A stretch of 63,106 nucleotides of DNA from Mycobacteriales bacterium. Its GTDB lineage: Bacteria; Actinomycetota; Actinomycetes; BP-191. Shown piece by piece: positions 58,922 through 63,106 of this stretch. The stretch covers positions 1 through 63,106 of the forward strand of contig DASTMB010000095.1 of assembly GCA_035714365.1 (NCBI GenBank), given 5' to 3'. How positions within the stretch are numbered: position 1 is the stretch's first letter; every line of letters starts with the position of its first letter. The notes under the pieces are model-generated. The model saw only the letters and a program-made list of their open reading frames with translations, did not search any database and had not been told where the DNA came from. The translations under genes were made by a program, and so were the position numbers.

Positions 58922-59404
58922 GTGCGCCGCGTCCCCGCCCTGCTCCTCGCGCTCGCCGTCGTCGGCACCGCCACGCCCGCGTCCGCGCACGTTCCCGCGC
59001 GCGCCCGGCTCGCCTCGCCCGCCGAGGACGCGCGGGTCGTCGGCGACGCGGTGCGCGTCGTCGTCGTGGGGGAGGGCGGCACGGCCGCGGCGTCGTTCCG
59101 GCTCGACCTCGACGGCCGGCCGGTCGACGCGGCGGGCCGGGTCGGCGGGCTGTTCACGACGCTGACGGTGCGGCCGCAGCAGCAGACCGAGCTGACCGTC
59201 GGCGGCGTCGCGCCCGGCACCCACACGCTGACGCTGACGCCGGAGCAGGACGTCGACAGCAGCGCGCCCACGGTGGTGCGGCGGTTCCGCGTGGTCGCGG
59301 ACGAGAAGGGCGGCGGCGGGCTGGTCGCCGCGGCGTTCGTCGGGCTGCTCGTGCTGGGCGGCGTCGGCGCGGCCGTCGCCGTGCGCCGCAAGGCCGCCGC
59401 CTAG
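58922..59404 (+). CDS. CopC-like exported protein
   Basis: A 160-aa protein. The signal peptide ends at SAHVPA, giving a mature N-terminus with His, as in CopC copper-binding proteins. A beta domain follows (ARLASPAEDARV, FRLDLDGRPVDAAGRV, TLTVRPQQQTELTVGG) and one membrane segment near the C-terminus. The match to CopC (PF04234) is partial; a YtkA-like assignment is an alternative. Divergent from the cupredoxin-like lipoprotein, which supports a copper theme. Its TAG shares CTAG with the convergent gene's stop. Confidence 0.65.
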   Translation: MRRVPALLLALAVVGTATPASAHVPARARLASPAEDARVVGDAVRVVVVGEGGTAAASFRLDLDGRPVDAAGRVGGLFTTLTVRPQQQTELTVGGVAPGTHTLTLTPEQDVDSSAPTVVRRFRVVADEKGGGGLVAAAFVGLLVLGGVGAAVAVRRKAAA

Positions 59405-59979
59405 CGCGGCGGGCGCGGCGCGCCCTGGAGGCCGTCGAGCAGGCGGCCGAGGCGTTCCCGGACGCCCGCGCGGCGCCGCACGGCGCCCGGTGCCGTCGCG
59501 CTCACGACGTGCTGCACGACCTCGAAGTACGCGTCCACCGGCACGGTCAGCGCCTCGTGCGCGAGCGAGCGCAGGTCCCTGTCGCCGGCTTCGATGGCGA
59601 GTACGTGGGCGCCGCCGCGGCGGGCGCGGCTCACGTCGTCCAGGAGGCGTTCCGGCGCGGCGTCGGGCGCGACCACGAGCAGCGTCTCGCGGCGCACGAC
59701 CTGGAGCCGGTCGAGGCCGACGGCCAGGTGCGGCGGCGCGCCGGGCGGCACCTGCCAGCGCACCAGCGTCGGCGCCAGCTCGGCCCGGCGCGCCCACTCC
59801 GCCTCGTCGGTGAGGTGCGCGGCGAAGTGCCACGGCTCGTCCTCCGGCGTGCCCACCAGCAGCAACGAGCCGGGCTCGGCCGGCGCGGCACCGAGCGCGC
59901 CCGCGAAGTCGACCACCTCGTCGTCGAACGCCGTCCCCTCGAACACCGCGCGCAGCAGCGCGGTCTCCTCGGCGTTCAC
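59401..59979 (-). CDS. Hypothetical protein downstream of the metal transporter
   Basis: A 192-aa soluble protein. GTG 59979 overlaps the permease stop. Sequence is acidic and mixed alpha/beta (AFDDEVVDFAGALG, GSLLLVGTPEDEPWHFAAHL, TLLVVAPDAAPERLLDDVSR), ending in an Arg-rich tail. No metal-binding motif is obvious. As the last gene of the metal-transporter operon it may regulate or assist uptake. Family not recognised. Confidence 0.6.
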   Translation of the reverse strand: MNAEETALLRAVFEGTAFDDEVVDFAGALGAAPAEPGSLLLVGTPEDEPWHFAAHLTDEAEWARRAELAPTLVRWQVPPGAPPHLAVGLDRLQVVRRETLLVVAPDAAPERLLDDVSRARRGGAHVLAIEAGDRDLRSLAHEALTVPVDAYFEVVQHVVSATAPGAVRRRAGVRERLGRLLDGLQGAPRPPR

Positions 59980-60818
59980 GCCGCGTCGAGGGCGGCGGTG
60001 CGCCGCAGCCCGCGGACCCCGGTCGCCGCGAACGTCAGCGCGAAGATCGCCGCGCCGGTCAGCACGATCATCGTGCCGCTGGGCACGTCGAGGTGGTAGC
60101 TGAGGTTCATCCCGACGAACCCGCACACCGCGCCGACCGCCGTCGACACCGCGAGCATCCGGCTGAACGAGCTGGTGACCATCCGCGCGACGACCGGCGG
60201 CATGACGAGGATCGCGGCCACCAGCGTCACGCCGATGACGTTCAAGGTCACGAGGATGCCGAGCGCGAGCACCGTCGTGAGCAGCGCGTCGGTGCGGGCG
60301 ACGGAGACGCCGGAGACGTCGGCGACCTCCGGGTCGAACGTCGTGAACAGCAGCGCGCGGTACCGGAAGAACACCAGCGCCGCCGCCAGCAGCGTCACCG
60401 CCGCGACCGCGACGACGTCGGACACCGACAGCCCGAGGATCGAGCCGAACAGCGCGGCGTCGAACGACCGCCCGCGCGCCCCGAACATCCGCAGCAGCGC
60501 CACGCCGAGCGCGAACGACGCGGTCGTGATGACGCCGATCGCCGCGTCGGCGCCGATCGCGCGGCGGCGCGACACGGCGTTGATCATCAGCGCGGAGGCG
60601 ATGCCCCAGACGCCGGCGCCGGCGTAGTAGTTGAACGACACGATCGTGCTGGCGGCGAACCCGCCGTAGATCGCGTGGGAGAGGCCGTGGCCGATGTACG
60701 ACATCCCCTTGAGCGTGATGTAGACGCCGATCAGGCCGAGCAGCGCGCCGGACAGGGTGGCCACCACCAGCCCGCGGACGAAGAACGGGAACGCGAACGG
60801 GTGCAGCAGCCCGCTCAC
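59976..60818 (-). CDS. Metal ABC transporter permease (ZnuB/MntB type)
   Basis: A 280-aa inner-membrane permease of the ABC-3 family. It has eight to nine hydrophobic segments, an ALLGLIGVYITLKGMSYIGH start, the SFNYYAGAGVWGIA region, and LVTLNVIGVTLVAAILVMPP near the end, as in zinc/manganese permeases. GTG 60818 overlaps the ATPase stop. Works with the binding protein and ATPase encoded upstream on the same strand. Confidence 0.9.
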   Translation of the reverse strand: MSGLLHPFAFPFFVRGLVVATLSGALLGLIGVYITLKGMSYIGHGLSHAIYGGFAASTIVSFNYYAGAGVWGIASALMINAVSRRRAIGADAAIGVITTASFALGVALLRMFGARGRSFDAALFGSILGLSVSDVVAVAAVTLLAAALVFFRYRALLFTTFDPEVADVSGVSVARTDALLTTVLALGILVTLNVIGVTLVAAILVMPPVVARMVTSSFSRMLAVSTAVGAVCGFVGMNLSYHLDVPSGTMIVLTGAAIFALTFAATGVRGLRRTAALDAA

Positions 60819-61612
60819 CGCCGGTTGACCTCGGCGCGGGGGAGCGGCACGACCGGCGCCGGCGGCGGGTCGACGACGACCGGCATGCCGCCGTGCTCGA
60901 GGACCTCCATGCGGGCGCCGAACGTGCGTTCCAGCACGTCGGGCGTGATGACCTCGCTGGGCGCGCCGACGCCGATAACCTCGCGGTTGAGGCAGACGAG
61001 GTGCGGCAGGTGGGCGGCCATGCCGTTGAGGTCGTGGGTGGTGAGGACGATGCCGAGCCCGTCGCGGTTCAGCTCGTCCAGCAGGTGCAGGATCTCGTGC
61101 CGGGTCGCGACGTCGAGGCCGGACGTCGGCTCGTCCATGAGCAGCAGCTGCGGCTCGCGGAGCAGGGCGCGGGCCAGGAACATCCGCTGCTGCTGGCCGC
61201 CCGAGAGCTGGCGGATGTGCCGCTTGGCCAGGCCCGCGATGCCGAGCCGGTCCAGGACGCGGGCGACCTCGGCGCGTTCGGCGCGGGACGGCCAGGGCAG
61301 CAGCCGCCCGGACGTGCGGGCCATCAGCACGCACTCCTCGACCGTGACGGGGAAGTCCCAGTTGACCGTCTCGAGCTGCGGCACGTACGACACGGCGACG
61401 CCCTTCGGGCGGTGCACGTCGCCGCGCACCGGGCGGACGGTGCCGAGCAGCACGCGCAGCAGCGTCGTCTTGCCGGAGCCGGACGGGCCGACGACGCCGG
61501 TGAACGTCCCCGCGCGGACGTCCAGCGTCACGTCGCGCAGCACCGTCTCGGCGCCGTAGCGGGCGGTGACGCCGTCGAGGCGCAGCAGCGAGCCGCAGCG
61601 GACGGCGGTCAC
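60815..61612 (-). CDS. Metal ABC transporter ATPase (ZnuC/MntA type)
   Basis: A 265-aa ABC ATPase: Walker A GPSGSGKT, Q-loop PQLETVNWDFP, signature LSGGQQQRMFLARAL, Walker B LLLMDEPTSGLD, H-loop THD. The NWDFPVTVEE segment is typical of zinc/manganese ATPases. GTG 61612 overlaps the binding-protein stop. Energises uptake of zinc or manganese through the permease. Confidence 0.92.
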   Translation of the reverse strand: MTAVRCGSLLRLDGVTARYGAETVLRDVTLDVRAGTFTGVVGPSGSGKTTLLRVLLGTVRPVRGDVHRPKGVAVSYVPQLETVNWDFPVTVEECVLMARTSGRLLPWPSRAERAEVARVLDRLGIAGLAKRHIRQLSGGQQQRMFLARALLREPQLLLMDEPTSGLDVATRHEILHLLDELNRDGLGIVLTTHDLNGMAAHLPHLVCLNREVIGVGAPSEVITPDVLERTFGARMEVLEHGGMPVVVDPPPAPVVPLPRAEVNRR

Positions 61613-62634
61613 TGCGGGTACCTCGCGGTGTCCGGCAGCGCCGGGTCGGCCAGCGCGGCGAGCGCGCCCGCGTCGCCGCCGAGCCCGGTGACCATGGTCG
61701 TGAAGTCGGCGCGCATCAGCCCCCACCAGGAGTGTCCGGGGTCGCCCGGCCTGCCGGGCAGGTCGTCGTCGCGCAGCGTGTCGACGTACCGGGCCCCGGT
61801 GGAGCGGCCGATCTGCGCGAGCACGGTCGACGGGAACACCTCGGAGCCGAAGATCGCCGGCACCTTCTCCCGCCTGATCTGGTCGATGAGCGCGGCGACC
61901 TCGCGCGGGCTCGGCTCCTCGAAGTTCGCCGGCTGGATCGCGCCGATCACCTTCCAGCCGTAGTCGCGCGCGAAGTAGGCGAACCCGTCGTGGTAGGTCA
62001 GCAGCCCCCGCCGCTCCGCGGGGATCGACGCGGACGCCGCCCTGACCGCGTCGGAGAGGGCGGTGGCGGCCTTCGCGAACGCCGCGAGGTTGGCGTCGTA
62101 GGTGGCCTTGCCGTCCGGGTCGCGCTTCGCGTACTCGTCGCGGATGACCTCGGCGTAGCGGATCGCGAGCAGCGGGTCGGTCCACAGGTGCGGGTTGGGC
62201 TTGCCGTCCTTCTTCGGGAACGAGAAGTCGTAGATGTAGTCCGCCGGGGCCAGGACGCGGTCGCCGACGGCGACGACGGCGGCGTCGCCGGCCTTGTTCT
62301 CCTCGGCCAGCTCGGCGGTCGGGTCCTCCAGCTTGAGGCCGTTGACGAGGATCAGGTCGGCGCGCGAGATCACCTCGGCGGCGCTCGGCGGCGGCTCGAA
62401 CGTGTGGGAGTTCTGCCCCTCGGGGACCAGCCCGGTGACGCTGACCCGGTCGCCGCCGACGACGGCCGCGATGTTCGTCAGCGGCGCGACGGTGGTGACG
62501 ACGGCGAGGCGGCCGCCGGAGCCGGCGGCGGAGGAGCCGCAGGCGGCGGTGGCGGCGGTGGCGGCGGCGAGGAGGCCGGCCGCGGCGGCCGTGGCGAGCG
62601 CGCGCCGGACCGGCACGCTCCGAGGGGAGGGCAC
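61609..62634 (-). CDS. Metal ABC transporter binding protein (ZnuA/TroA type)
   Basis: A 341-aa lipoprotein of the ZinT/TroA-like cluster-9 family: lipobox AACGSS, LAVVTTVAPLTNIAAVVGGD, the conserved HTFEPPPS, a long PNPHLWTDP segment, and GLLTYHDGFAYFARDYG, with His residues (HTFEP, PHLWTD, YHDGF) and a later Glu or Asp as metal ligands. It captures zinc or manganese outside the membrane. The start at 62634 gives a proper signal peptide. The promoter probably lies in 62635-62686. Confidence 0.92.
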   Translation of the reverse strand: MPSPRSVPVRRALATAAAAGLLAAATAATAACGSSAAGSGGRLAVVTTVAPLTNIAAVVGGDRVSVTGLVPEGQNSHTFEPPPSAAEVISRADLILVNGLKLEDPTAELAEENKAGDAAVVAVGDRVLAPADYIYDFSFPKKDGKPNPHLWTDPLLAIRYAEVIRDEYAKRDPDGKATYDANLAAFAKAATALSDAVRAASASIPAERRGLLTYHDGFAYFARDYGWKVIGAIQPANFEEPSPREVAALIDQIRREKVPAIFGSEVFPSTVLAQIGRSTGARYVDTLRDDDLPGRPGDPGHSWWGLMRADFTTMVTGLGGDAGALAALADPALPDTARYPQ

Positions 62635-62686
62635 GGGCCAACCCTAATGCGGCGGCCCCGTAGTTGCCACCCGTTCGCAATAAGGA

Positions 62687-63106
62687 TCAGGGGGCGTGCA
62701 GCGGCCCGTCGTCGTCGGTCGTCGCGGAGGCGGACGGCTTCGGCGTGGGCGAGGTCGTGGTGACCTTCGGCGTCGGGCTGGGGCTCGGCTTCGGCGAGGT
62801 GGTGGCCTTCGGCTTCGCCGGCGGCTTGCTCGACGGGCGCGGCGTGCTCACCGCGTCGAGCAGCGGCGCCACCGTCGCGCGCACCTGCGGCGGCGCGTTC
62901 TTCGACAGCAGCCGGACCAGCGTCCGCGCCTGCGCCAGCACCTGGTTGGCGCCCTCGGGCCCACGGACCTCCAGCAGCGCGATCTCCGCCTGGAGGAGCT
63001 GCGCCGCCTGCTCGGCGACGCCGGGGTCGTTGGCGTGCTCCTTGATGAGGTCCTGCAACGTCTGGTGGAGCTGCTGCGCGGCCGCCGAGACGGCGCCGGG
63101 GGAGGC
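62687..63106 (-). CDS. Partial hypothetical protein with Pro/Thr/Lys-rich C-terminus (5' end outside window)
   Basis: The open frame runs off the right edge in the minus direction, so only the last 139 residues are visible. They comprise helical segments (VSAAAQQLHQTLQDLIKEH, VAEQAAQLLQAEIALLEV, RTLVRLLSKNAPP) followed by a long Lys/Pro/Ser/Thr tail. The composition recalls DUF5667-type proteins of anti-sigma context, but this is not certain. A TTG inside (63058) is not needed as a start because the frame stays open to the edge. Confidence 0.7.
   Translation of the reverse strand, partial: ASPGAVSAAAQQLHQTLQDLIKEHANDPGVAEQAAQLLQAEIALLEVRGPEGANQVLAQARTLVRLLSKNAPPQVRATVAPLLDAVSTPRPSSKPPAKPKATTSPKPSPSPTPKVTTTSPTPKPSASATTDDDGPLHAP

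Noticed and set aside
62635-62686. Zur or Mn-regulator box upstream of the metal transporter
   Set aside because: A weak symmetry (TTGC...GCAA, spaced by about 10 bases) exists but does not match known zinc or manganese regulator consensus closely enough to call.

Overview
The window comes from a very GC-rich Actinomycetota genome. Evidence is the WhiB regulator, a DUF3039 protein, an Excalibur lipoprotein, the large share of GTG/TTG starts, and dense ATGA/GTGA/TGATG stop-start overlaps. Genus cannot be read from the sequence. No rRNA, CRISPR array, transposase or convincing tRNA was found.

Region A (1-29143) looks like the right-hand part of an integrative and conjugative element whose left end lies outside the window. 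It starts with a transfer module: a TrbC/VirB2-like pilin, a PrgI-like protein, a VirB4-type ATPase, a transglycosylase/M23 peptidase, a TraG/VirD4-type coupling ATPase broken by a one-base frameshift, and a replication-relaxation protein. Two unrecognised genes follow (one with a nuclease-like motif), then a hairpin-rich non-coding stretch that could hold oriT. Next come an XRE regulator, a WhiB protein, a two-component system with two exported proteins, and a RelE/Phd toxin-antitoxin pair.

Cargo of Region A (15348-27760) is visibly less GC-rich. Seven overlapping or closely spaced minus-strand genes form an uncharacterised operon: a STAND-like NTPase with toroid-like repeats, an RBBP9-like hydrolase, a methyltransferase, an aldo/keto reductase, a radical-SAM-like protein with unusual CX8CX2C cysteines, an asparaginase-II homologue and an ATP-grasp ligase. 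Diverging from it is a YqcI/YcgG-family gene with a B3/B4 (tRNA-editing-like) gene; its start codon abuts a 25-bp palindrome. This block is the best candidate for an undescribed system, perhaps an NTPase-controlled pathway making a modified amino-acid or peptide metabolite. An Mrr-like restriction gene and a tyrosine integrase close the element.

Region B (29468-63106) reads as ordinary chromosome with small operons: a DEAD-box helicase; DUF3039 and OsmC proteins; an ArsR repressor with epimerase and palindromic operator; an FN3/M15 exported protein; a metallopeptidase-VWA, MoxR ATPase and repeat-protein module; an operon pairing a LivH-LivM-LivG triple fusion and LivF with a LIV-type binding protein and large exported proteins; a NarX/LuxR-type two-component system; a 45-aa zinc ribbon; a STAS protein lacking the phosphorylatable serine; an RNB ribonuclease; an MFS permease; a cupredoxin/CopC membrane cluster with a 51-aa membrane protein; a ZnuABC-type metal transporter; and a partial gene at the right edge.
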